A DNA stretch of 16,087 bases. Origin: DAOTVD01 sp034437075. GTDB taxonomy: Bacteria > Chloroflexota > Anaerolineae > Aggregatilineales > J027. Position numbers and translations under genes: made by a program. Positions within the stretch are counted from its first letter, which is position 1. Each line of letters starts with the position of its first letter. Positions 7,089 through 13,224 of the stretch are shown here, in pieces. The notes below the pieces were generated by a model, which did not search any database, was not told where the DNA came from, and saw only the letters and a list, made by a program, of their open reading frames with translations. Where the stretch lies: the NCBI GenBank assembly GCA_034437075.1, contig DAOTVD010000049.1, positions 1-16,087 on the forward strand, written 5' to 3'.

Positions 7089-8027
7089 ATGATTGCTAGG
7101 CAACAATCTCCCGAAACCGGCTCCGATTTACTTCAGATTTACTTCCGCGACATTCGGCCTATCTCCGAATTGTTGACCCCGGACCAAGAGAAGAATCTGG
7201 CGCGTCTGGTGCAGTCTGGCAAAGTCGCTCAGCGACGCTTGGATGAAGGCGCCTACGAAGACGACGAATACGAGATGCTCCAAGAAGTGGTGGAGATGTC
7301 CGAAGAAGCGCGCCGCGAGCTCGTGCTGGCCAATACGCGCCTGGTGGTATCCATCGCCAAGGCGTACCAAGGGCGCGGCTTGCCCCTGGCCGATCTCATC
7401 CAGGAAGGCAACCTGGGCTTGCTGAAAGCGGTGGATCGCTTCGACCCGTCGCGCAATGTCCGCCTGAGCACCTACGCCACCTGGTGGATTCGCCAGAGCA
7501 TCACCCGCGCAGCGGGCAACCATGGCCGCACCATCCGCCTGCCCATCAACCAGGGCCAGCGCTGGGGCCGTATCCGCCGCGTCGCGGACCGACTGTCGCA
7601 AGACCTGGGCCGCGAACCCACCGCCAAAGAAATCGCCGAGCATTCCGATTTTACCGTCGAGCAGATCGAACAGACGCTGTCGGTGGTGCAAGAGCCCGTG
7701 CGGATTGATGAACTGGTGGGCGAAGAAGGCGAACGGCCTTTCGCCGAGTTGATCGAAGATAACGACAGCAACCAGCCCGAAGAAGCCACCGCCCAACACT
7801 TGCTGTTGCATTCGGTGGATCATCTGCTGGGTAGTTTGCCGACGCGCGAAGCGCGGATTATCCGCCTGCATTATGGCTTCGAAGATGGCGTGTCTCACAG
7901 TATGGCCCAAATCGGCAAAGTGATGGGCTATAGCCGCGAGCGCATCCGCCAATTGCAACACGAAGCCCTGCGCAAATTGCGCCGCATGCAAAAAGAACAC
8001 GGCCTTCAGGACTGGCTAGATACCTAG
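7089..8027 (+). CDS. Sigma-70 family RNA polymerase sigma factor (primary-like / group 2)
   Basis: This 312-residue protein has region 1.2 at about 12-43, region 2 at about 76-145, region 3 at about 150-230 and region 4 at about 242-300 with the terminal helix-turn-helix. Core landmarks are RLVVSIAKAYQGRGLPLADL (84-103), the polymerase-binding DLIQEGNLGLLKAVDRFD (102-119), the -10-melting STYATWWIRQSITRA (127-141), and GYSRERIRQLQHEAL (280-294) for -35 recognition. It lacks the acidic region 1.1 of classical RpoD and carries a short acidic insert (RLDEGAYEDDEYEML, 50-64) between regions 1.2 and 2. This fits a group 2 factor or a compact Chloroflexota-type SigA; the sequence alone does not decide. 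GAGGAAAG starting at 7071 is the RBS, rather far (about 10 nt) from the ATG. The long hairpin-rich leader suggests post-transcriptional or attenuation control. Confidence 0.93.
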   Translation: MIARQQSPETGSDLLQIYFRDIRPISELLTPDQEKNLARLVQSGKVAQRRLDEGAYEDDEYEMLQEVVEMSEEARRELVLANTRLVVSIAKAYQGRGLPLADLIQEGNLGLLKAVDRFDPSRNVRLSTYATWWIRQSITRAAGNHGRTIRLPINQGQRWGRIRRVADRLSQDLGREPTAKEIAEHSDFTVEQIEQTLSVVQEPVRIDELVGEEGERPFAELIEDNDSNQPEEATAQHLLLHSVDHLLGSLPTREARIIRLHYGFEDGVSHSMAQIGKVMGYSRERIRQLQHEALRKLRRMQKEHGLQDWLDT

Positions 8028-8075
8028 GCAGTCCGGGCCTGGCCCCTTTCGCTGCTCTCGGTGGCGAACCGCATA

Positions 8076-8104
8076 TTCACACAGTTCTGCCGGCGCGTTA
8101 TCAT
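8076..8104 (+). promoter_or_regulatory. Promoter for the first zinc-ribbon/FHA gene
   Basis: TTCACA (8076-8081), a 17-bp spacer and TATCAT (8099-8104) give 5/6 matches at both hexamers with ideal spacing. A transcript would begin near 8111. This excludes the GTG at 8061 as the start and supports the GTG at 8139. Confidence 0.6.
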
Positions 8105-8138
8105 AGGGATAGATGACGACCATACCGGAAGTGTACGT

Positions 8139-8678
8139 GTGATCAACAGCAACGCCCCCAACCTGAAGCCGATTGATTGCCAGCGCTGTGGCGCCCAAAA
8201 CCCACTGCGTGCGATCCATTGCTATGCCTGTGGCCACAACCTCCGCGATGTGATGACTTCCGAAAGCCAGACGGCGTTTGTCGCGAACCCGGATGATGCA
8301 CTCGCGCGTAGCCTCAGCCAACGCAAAGCCTTTTTCGCGCGCGACGCGCAACTGATCTTGCGCCTGCCGGATGACCACATCGACATTGAATGCCCGTTCG
8401 ACGCGCAATACGTGACCCTCGGACGCCGGGTCACCACCCACGAGGGTGCACATATCGATTTATCTGCTTATGACGCGAAAGCGCGCGGGGTGTCGCGCAT
8501 CCATGCCCGCCTGACGCGCATCCATGCTATCATCGTGCTCGAAGACCTGGGCGCGCTGAATGGCACACTCGTAAATGCCGAGCGGATTTCACCCACCGAG
8601 CCCTGCGTATTAGCCAATGGTGATCTGGTGCACCTGGGGAGCCTGGCGATAGAAATCGTCTTTCACACGCCAGATTAA
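8139..8678 (+). CDS. Zinc-ribbon and FHA-domain protein (copy 1)
   Basis: This 179-residue cytosolic protein has an N-terminal zinc ribbon with two CxxC knuckles (C14, C17, C28, C31). A linker leads into an FHA domain (about 85-175). FHA landmarks are LGRR with G95-R96, SRIHA (119-123) and LGALNGT (138-144). The Arg, Ser and Asn that contact phosphothreonine in the family are present, so peptide recognition is plausible. FHA proteins read Ser/Thr-kinase signals; no kinase gene lies in this window. The GTG start at 8139 is chosen because it follows the promoter at 8076-8104, has a GGAAG about 7 nt upstream, and gives the same layout as the next gene. An in-frame GTG at 8061 is less likely. It is a paralogue of the next gene: both contain the DLSAxDAKxxGVSRxHARLTR block, which is a clear sign of duplication. 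Confidence 0.85.
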   Translation: MINSNAPNLKPIDCQRCGAQNPLRAIHCYACGHNLRDVMTSESQTAFVANPDDALARSLSQRKAFFARDAQLILRLPDDHIDIECPFDAQYVTLGRRVTTHEGAHIDLSAYDAKARGVSRIHARLTRIHAIIVLEDLGALNGTLVNAERISPTEPCVLANGDLVHLGSLAIEIVFHTPD

Positions 8679-8692
8679 CACCCCCTTTGGTA

Positions 8693-8701
8693 TGGTATCA
8701 T
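8693..8701 (+). promoter_or_regulatory. Extended -10 for the second zinc-ribbon/FHA gene
   Basis: TGGTATCAT is a TGn-extended -10 with a 5/6 hexamer, 27 nt before the ATG. The hexamer TATCAT is identical to the one upstream of the first copy. No clear -35 is seen. Confidence 0.45.
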
Positions 8702-8728
8702 ACAGAGGCGGCGACCTGAGGAAAAGCT

Positions 8729-9256
8729 ATGACCGATGTATTAAATTGTGAAAATTGCGGCGCCGAATGCCCACCCCATGCCGTGTATTGCTGGCAATGT
8801 GGGCACCATTTGCGCGCATCATTATTGCCCGCCGAGTTTAGCGAAGACTCCACCTTAATTGTCCAAAAAAATCAGGATAGTTCACTGCGCATGTTGCACG
8901 ACCGGCGCGCATACTTTGCACGCAATGCAAAGCTCAATCTTTACATCGTCAATTATGATAAAAGCCTAGACGTGAGCGTTCCCATGGGGGGGGTCATCTT
9001 GGGCCGGGGCAGCGACAAAGCCAATAACCCGGATTACATCGATCTCTCGGCCTTTGATGCCAAAAAAATGGGCGTTTCTCGCGAACATGCCCGCCTAACG
9101 CGCATGAACGTCACGCTGATGATCCAAGACTTGGGCGCGCTGAACGGCACGGCCATCAATATGCAGCGCTTGTCGCCAGCAAAGCCGACGGTGGTCTGCC
9201 ATGGGGATCGGATTCTGCTGGGCAACTTAGAACTCATGCTGACCTTCGAATCTTAA
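8729..9256 (+). CDS. Zinc-ribbon and FHA-domain protein (copy 2)
   Basis: This 175-residue paralogue of the preceding gene has an N-terminal zinc ribbon (C7, C10, C21, C24) and an FHA domain (about 82-173). Landmarks are ILGRGSD with G92-R93, GVSREHARL (115-123) and LGALNGTAIN (136-145). The conserved pThr-contact residues are kept, so it may bind phosphopeptides like its neighbour. It is closer to a minimal form, since the ribbon begins almost at the start Met. GAGGAAAA just upstream of the ATG at 8729 is the RBS. The two copies are separated by only 50 nt, and each has its own -10-like element, so they may be co-transcribed or regulated separately. Ribbon plus FHA proteins of this type are common in Chloroflexota; their partners are mostly unknown. 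Confidence 0.88.
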   Translation: MTDVLNCENCGAECPPHAVYCWQCGHHLRASLLPAEFSEDSTLIVQKNQDSSLRMLHDRRAYFARNAKLNLYIVNYDKSLDVSVPMGGVILGRGSDKANNPDYIDLSAFDAKKMGVSREHARLTRMNVTLMIQDLGALNGTAINMQRLSPAKPTVVCHGDRILLGNLELMLTFES

Positions 9257-9331
9257 CGCGCTTTCCCTTGCCAGGCCGCACGACCCACCGCACAATAGGG
9301 AGCAGTTCATTACCAAACAAGGATCGCGCCT

Positions 9332-10246
9332 GTGTATAAAGTAGAAGTCGATGTGCCAGCAGCGCTCACCCATATCGGGCCGGGGCTGCATACCGTGGGG
9401 CTCGCGCTCAATCTGCATGTACATATCGAGATGTCGGTGCGCTACGACGGCGACTTAAGCATCCGCGTGGCGGGGGAGGGCGCCGACCGCATCCCCACGG
9501 ATTTTACAAACCCGGTGCTGCGCGCCGCCACGCGCCTGTTCCAGACCAAAGAAATGGCCCCGCCGGGCCTAGATATCGACATCACGAATCATATCCCCGT
9601 GGATGCTGGGCTGGATGCCAAGGCCGCGTTGCTGATGGGTGGGCTCGTGGCTGCCAACAACATGACCAACCATGTATTTGGGCGGTCGCAACTCGTGGCG
9701 CTGGCCTGCGAGATGGGCTTGCAACATGTGGACGCCCTGACGGCCATCTTGGGCGGGCTGAACGTGTGCATCACGGATGAAGACGGCTATCTGATGCATA
9801 AAAGCCTGGTGCCGCCGCCCCTGCGCATTGTGGTCGTGGTGCCTGTGTTGCCCGATTACCCCGCGCAAACCCAAAACGCCCTGCCCGAACTCGTCACGCT
9901 GGACGACGCGGTGTTCAATATGGGGCGGCTGGTCTTCATGCTAGATGCCCTGGTGGCGGGGGATTTCTCGCTGCTGGCGCGGGCCATGCAAGACCGGCTC
10001 TACCAAAACGTTTACACGCAGCATATCCCTGGCTTTGCGCAGGCCGCCGCCGCCGCCCAAGCCGAAGGCGCTGCCGTCGTGACCCTGGCCAGCCATGGCC
10101 CCACGACCTTAGCCTTTGCGGCGTATAACCACGAGGCCATCGCGGGGGCCATGGTGGGCGCATTCGAAGCGGCAGGCGTGGCGGAATGCCGCACCTGGAC
10201 ACTCGGCATTGATGGCCAGGGCGTAACAGTCAGCGTTTTGTCATAG
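9332..10246 (+). CDS. Homoserine-kinase-like GHMP-fold protein with eroded active-site motifs
   Basis: This 304-residue cytosolic protein matches homoserine kinase (ThrB) along its length: VPAALTHIGPGLHTVGLAL (8-26), a central NHIPVDAGLDAKAAL segment (86-100), LVTLDDAVFNMGRL (187-200), and QNVYTQHIPGF (225-235) like the HQPYRxPLIPGF of true ThrB. Three functional motifs are altered. The ATP loop GLGSSAA reads GLDAKAA (93-99). The HPDN motif reads HVDA (132-135). The GAGPTVLAF motif reads SHGPTTLAF (254-262). In GHMP kinases the GLGSSA loop holds the ATP phosphates, so normal kinase activity is doubtful. It could be a regulatory pseudokinase or bind another small molecule. The GTG start at 9332 is supported by AAGG at 9319-9322. 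It follows the FHA pair in the same orientation after 75 nt. Confidence 0.8.
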   Translation: MYKVEVDVPAALTHIGPGLHTVGLALNLHVHIEMSVRYDGDLSIRVAGEGADRIPTDFTNPVLRAATRLFQTKEMAPPGLDIDITNHIPVDAGLDAKAALLMGGLVAANNMTNHVFGRSQLVALACEMGLQHVDALTAILGGLNVCITDEDGYLMHKSLVPPPLRIVVVVPVLPDYPAQTQNALPELVTLDDAVFNMGRLVFMLDALVAGDFSLLARAMQDRLYQNVYTQHIPGFAQAAAAAQAEGAAVVTLASHGPTTLAFAAYNHEAIAGAMVGAFEAAGVAECRTWTLGIDGQGVTVSVLS

Positions 10247-10280
10247 CGTCGTTAAGCAAAGTTAGTTAAACTAGTCGGTT

Positions 10281-10357
10281 AAGCGGGTAAACTGCTTGAC
10301 ATTTGGCATCTTTTCTTCTAACCTATATATATATATATTACCCACTCAAGCGGGTAA
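10281..10357 (+). promoter_or_regulatory. TTGACA promoter flanked by GGGTAA operator-like repeats
   Basis: A perfect -35 TTGACA (10296-10301) is followed after 17 bp by TAACCT (10319-10324), a weak -10, and an AT tract. AAGCGGGTAA occurs at 10281-10290 and again at 10348-10357. An opposing TTACCC at 10338-10343 makes an inverted pair with the second copy around the expected transcription start. GTTAAGC also repeats at 10251 and 10278. This looks like an operator controlling the small gene at 10448. Confidence 0.5.
10324..10338. repeat. (TA)n dinucleotide tract
   Basis: Seven and a half TA units lie between the candidate -35/-10 and the TTACCC/GGGTAA palindrome. Such tracts are prone to slippage and easy to melt, so copy number here could tune the promoter. 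Confidence 0.7.
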
Positions 10358-10447
10358 TTCGGCTGTAGGGAAGCGCGAGCATCACCCGGCCACAGCACGC
10401 CTGAAACACCCCTGGTAAATGGGATGTATGTGAGAAAGGATGGACAA

Positions 10448-10645
10448 ATGACTGGCTACGATTGGGCATCATTATTAGACCCCACCCCCGCGCCGCCCCG
10501 CCGCAAGCTTCATCCCACGTCGCAAGAATCCCTGCAACGCAAAGCCGAGGACTTCCGTGAGCGCCACACGCCCCCGTCCGCGCCACCGAGCGCCTCGCAA
10601 ACCGCCTCCGAAGAAGACACCCCCCGCCGCGCCGCTCAAGACTGA
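10448..10645 (+). CDS. Small proline-rich, probably disordered protein (65 aa)
   Basis: The family is not recognised. The ATG at 10448 is chosen because a strong GAAAGGA (10434-10440) lies 7 nt upstream; an in-frame start at 10424 has no such site. The N-terminus MTGYDWASLLDP is short and mixed, with aromatic residues. The rest is rich in Pro, Ser, Ala and charged residues (PAPPRRK, PPSAPPSAS, EEDTPRR), with no cysteine, signal peptide or membrane segment. This suggests a soluble, intrinsically disordered protein whose N-terminal patch may bind a partner. Support for it being real comes from the RBS, the dedicated upstream promoter-like region and a strong hairpin overlapping the stop codon. 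Codon choice is not clearly diagnostic at this length. Confidence 0.6.
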   Translation: MTGYDWASLLDPTPAPPRRKLHPTSQESLQRKAEDFRERHTPPSAPPSASQTASEEDTPRRAAQD

Positions 10646-10652
10646 GCGGCGT
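10629..10652 (+). terminator. Perfect GC-rich hairpin at the end of the small gene
   Basis: CGCCGCTCA (10630-10638) pairs perfectly with TGAGCGGCG (10643-10651) around AGAC, plus one G-U pair at the base. The stem spans the stop codon. A second short stem GCCCA/TGGGC follows at 10654-10670. No long T tract follows, so the termination type is uncertain. Confidence 0.5.
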
Positions 10653-10775
10653 TGCCCATTCAAATTGGGCTTGTGAGCGCACGTTAAACCTTCTATCATC
10701 TGACATATCGTCATGACCGCATCATGTTTTGGTCAGGCGAGCATCCGTCTTGCGCCCAGATCGGTAAGGAAAGAG

Positions 10776-10781
10776 TATGAT
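10776..10781 (+). promoter_or_regulatory. Candidate -10 (TATGAT) for the first L,D-transpeptidase gene
   Basis: TATGATAGG lies about 65 nt upstream of the ATG at 10846. It resembles the TATNATA pattern before other genes here. No clear -35 at 16-18 bp. Confidence 0.35.
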
Positions 10782-10845
10782 AGGGTATCTATAGGGCGTA
10801 ATGATCGTGAATTCCGCCGGAATGCTAAGGAGATTACACCGTATT

Positions 10846-11931
10846 ATGAAACGCGCACGCATTATATTGGCCTTACTGAGCCTGTCCTTGCTCGGTGGGC
10901 TATCCATGGCCATAGCCTCGGACGATGACATTGGCTATGATGTCGGGGAATGTTTGCAAACCCCCAATGATAATGGCTGTCGGGCCGGGTTGCCCGCTGC
11001 TCATTATCAAATGTTGCTGGATGAAATGTTGATGCTCCCCGAGCCAAATGTGCAACCCTTGCCCCTGGTAGAACGCGAGATCAACCGCTTTGCGTACCGC
11101 CGCCTGACCAGCGAAGCGGGCACGACGTTCTATAACGCCCCCGGCGGGCAAGCCATCGGCAGTGTAGACCCCGGCTTTACGTTCGTGAATGTGCATAGCA
11201 TCCGCGATGGCTGGGTAGAGATCAACCCCGGCCAATGGGTGCCCGAAAATGTGACGGCGGTCACGCGGCCTAGTCGCCATCGGGGTGTGTTGTTGCCCGA
11301 AGAAGGCTTGCGCTATACCCTGGCCTGGCTGCTGATTCCGTCTTACCCAGCGCCGTACCCCGGCGCCGCGCAGGATGAATCCCGCGAGCGCCTAGAACGT
11401 TACACCCGCGTGAGCATCTTCGAGACGGTGGAAGTCGATGGCTGGCGCTGGTATTTGGTCGGCCCGGATAGCTGGATTCGCCAAACCTCCGTGGCCAAGA
11501 TCGTCCCCGCCGAGCGGCCCGAAGAAGTGAAAGGCCGCTGGGTAGCTGTTGATCTGTACGAGCAAGTGCTCGTCGCGTATGACGAAGACACGCCCGTGTT
11601 CGCAACGCTCATCTCCAGCGGCCTGGCGGATTACCCCACGCGCGAAGGCACCTTCCAATCCTATTGGCGCCTAGAAAACGGCTATATGACCGGCTCGGAA
11701 GGCCAGGCCAATTTCTATTTCTTGGAAGGCGTGCCGTATACGCTCTATTTTGACGAAGCCATCAGTATGCATGGCACCTACTGGCACGATAACTTCGGCT
11801 ACCGGCACAGTCGCGGCTGCGTGAACCTGACCATCATGGACTCGCAATGGATTTTCGACTGGACACTGGATGGCGGGTTCTTCTTGCCGTGGGTGCATGT
11901 CTTCAGTAGCGGTGAATACATCGCTGGCTAA
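10846..11931 (+). CDS. Secreted L,D-transpeptidase (YkuD catalytic domain), copy 1
   Basis: This 361-residue exported protein has signal peptide MKRARIILALLSLSLLGG with cleavage near MAIAS (21-25). The mature part has a two-cysteine N-terminal segment (C36, C45). Two SH3-like stretches follow, GTTFYNAPGGQAIGSVDPGF (92-111) and WYLVGPDSWIRQTSVAKI (202-219). The YkuD domain begins at about 228 (VKGRWVAVDLYEQVLVAY). The catalytic region contains SMHGTYWH (307-314) and YRHSRGCVNL (319-328), with nucleophile C325. The expected SHGC is SRGC here; this variant is known in the family. These enzymes form 3-3 peptidoglycan crosslinks or attach proteins to peptidoglycan. The ATG at 10846 gives a proper signal peptide; AAGGAG at 10827-10832 is 13 nt away, slightly far. 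An upstream in-frame ATG at 10801 would bury the signal sequence. Confidence 0.9.
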   Translation: MKRARIILALLSLSLLGGLSMAIASDDDIGYDVGECLQTPNDNGCRAGLPAAHYQMLLDEMLMLPEPNVQPLPLVEREINRFAYRRLTSEAGTTFYNAPGGQAIGSVDPGFTFVNVHSIRDGWVEINPGQWVPENVTAVTRPSRHRGVLLPEEGLRYTLAWLLIPSYPAPYPGAAQDESRERLERYTRVSIFETVEVDGWRWYLVGPDSWIRQTSVAKIVPAERPEEVKGRWVAVDLYEQVLVAYDEDTPVFATLISSGLADYPTREGTFQSYWRLENGYMTGSEGQANFYFLEGVPYTLYFDEAISMHGTYWHDNFGYRHSRGCVNLTIMDSQWIFDWTLDGGFFLPWVHVFSSGEYIAG

Positions 11932-11950
11932 TTGATTTTTCCGTGATACC

Positions 11951-11970
11951 GGGCGGGGTTCGCCCCGTCC
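11951..11970 (+). terminator. UUCG-capped hairpin between the two L,D-transpeptidase genes
   Basis: GGGCGGGG (11951-11958) pairs with CCCCGTCC (11963-11970) around TTCG, one of the most stable tetraloops. The eight-pair stem has one G-U. No T tract follows. It may limit read-through between the tandem copies or stabilise the 3' end of the first transcript. Confidence 0.45.
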
Positions 11971-12013
11971 CCCATGCCGCCCACATAAATGCCCATTAAG
12001 GGGGGGAAATAAA

Positions 12014-13099
12014 ATGCTTAAGAAAACACTCGCACTTGCGATAGTCCTCGCCGCGCTGGCTCTGGCGCTACCCGTCGCCCTGGCCAATACTGATACCTTC
12101 GACATGCCCACGCAATGCACCCTGACGCCCAACGACAACGGTTGCCAGGCGGGCTTGCCCACCGCCCATTATCAGATGCTGCTCGATGAAATGCTGATGC
12201 ACCCCGAACCGAACGTGCGGCCCTTGGCCGTGAACGAGGCCGAAATAACGCGCTTTGCCTTCCGGCGGTTGGCCAACGAGGGCGGCACCACGCTCTATGA
12301 CGCGCCAAACGGGCAACCCGTGGGCAGCATCGACCCCGGCTTTAATTATGTATCCGTGCGCCAACTGCAAGATGACTGGGTGCAGATTTCCGGCGGGCAA
12401 TGGGTGCGCAATAGCGATACGGTCGTCACCCGGCCCAGCGATTTTGCAGGCGTGCTGTTGCCCGCCGAAGGCATGGATTACACCATGGCCTGGGTGCTAG
12501 TGCCCTCGCATCCCGCGCCGTACCCCGGTGCCGAGGCCGACACCGCCCGCCCGCGCCTAGAGCGCTACACCCGCGTGAACATCTTCGAATCCGTGGAGGT
12601 AGACGGCTGGCGCTGGTATCTCGTCGGGCCGGATAGCTGGATTCGCCAAACCTCCGTGGCCAAAATCATGTTGACCGAACGCCCCGCCGAGGTCAAAGGC
12701 CGCTGGTTGGCCGTCGATTTATACGAGCAAGTGCTGGTGGCTTATGACGACACCGACACGCCCGTGTATGCTACGCTGATTTCAAGCGGCTTGCCGCAGT
12801 GGTCTACCAACGAAGGCACCTTCCAAACCTGGATACGTATCGCCAACGGCAGCATGAGCGGCGCGGAAGGCCAAACCGATTTCTACAGCCTGCAAAACGT
12901 CCCTTGGACGCTCTACTTTGATGGCGAAATCAGCATCCATGGCACCTATTGGCACGATGGCTTTGGCTACCGGCATAGCCATGGCTGCGTAAATTTGACG
13001 CTTACGGACTCGCATTGGGTGTATCAATGGACGCTCGATGGCGGCTATGATCTGCCCTGGGTGCATGTCTACAGCACAGGTGAGTATGCGCAAGACTAA
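12014..13099 (+). CDS. Secreted L,D-transpeptidase (YkuD catalytic domain), copy 2
   Basis: This 361-residue exported paralogue has exactly the same length as the upstream copy. The signal peptide MLKKTLALAIVLAALALALP is followed by cleavage near VALAN. The same layout follows: a cysteine pair (C35, C44), SH3-like stretches at about 91-110 and 201-218, and the YkuD domain from about 228. The catalytic region has SIHGTYWH (307-314) and YRHSHGCVNL (319-328), with canonical SHGC and nucleophile C325. It should form 3-3 crosslinks in peptidoglycan or a related cell-wall linkage. The RBS is a run starting AAGGGGGGG, ending 7 nt before the ATG. It probably arose by tandem duplication with copy 1. 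A 35-nt run identical at every position, including third codon bases, is shared with copy 1 (11464-11498 and 12629-12663). Confidence 0.92.
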   Translation: MLKKTLALAIVLAALALALPVALANTDTFDMPTQCTLTPNDNGCQAGLPTAHYQMLLDEMLMHPEPNVRPLAVNEAEITRFAFRRLANEGGTTLYDAPNGQPVGSIDPGFNYVSVRQLQDDWVQISGGQWVRNSDTVVTRPSDFAGVLLPAEGMDYTMAWVLVPSHPAPYPGAEADTARPRLERYTRVNIFESVEVDGWRWYLVGPDSWIRQTSVAKIMLTERPAEVKGRWLAVDLYEQVLVAYDDTDTPVYATLISSGLPQWSTNEGTFQTWIRIANGSMSGAEGQTDFYSLQNVPWTLYFDGEISIHGTYWHDGFGYRHSHGCVNLTLTDSHWVYQWTLDGGYDLPWVHVYSTGEYAQD

Positions 13100-13143
13100 T
13101 CAGATGCTCATGGGGTACCCATTTAGCAGCTAACCCCGTCGGC

Positions 13144-13149
13144 TATAAT
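13144..13149 (+). promoter_or_regulatory. TATAAT just upstream of the terminator
   Basis: A perfect TATAAT (followed by AAAATT) lies 6 nt before the terminator stem. If used, transcription would begin at about the first stem base. No -35 match is evident, so it may be coincidental. Confidence 0.25.
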
Positions 13150-13155
13150 AAAATT

Positions 13156-13196
13156 AGGAGTCGGTAGTCAAAAACTGGCTCCTTTTTTGTTTTTTG
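13156..13196 (+). terminator. Rho-independent terminator after the L,D-transpeptidase pair
   Basis: AGGAGTCGGT (13156-13165) pairs with ACTGGCTCCT (13174-13183), ten pairs including two G-U, around an AGTCAAAA loop. It is followed by a T6 run and then GTTTTTT. This is the clearest intrinsic terminator in the window and separates the transpeptidase genes from the cytochrome gene. Confidence 0.85.
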
Positions 13197-13224
13197 CTTC
13201 TCTATTCATAAGGGGGAACTTCCT

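Noticed and set aside
7128..8000. A 290-codon open frame on the minus strand opposite the sigma factor gene
   Set aside because: It is a composition shadow of a strongly conserved sigma-70 gene on the other strand. It has no family resemblance and no RBS.
8061..8138. Upstream in-frame GTG for the first FHA gene
   Set aside because: A good promoter (8076-8104) lies downstream of this codon, and the paralogue starts directly before its zinc ribbon.
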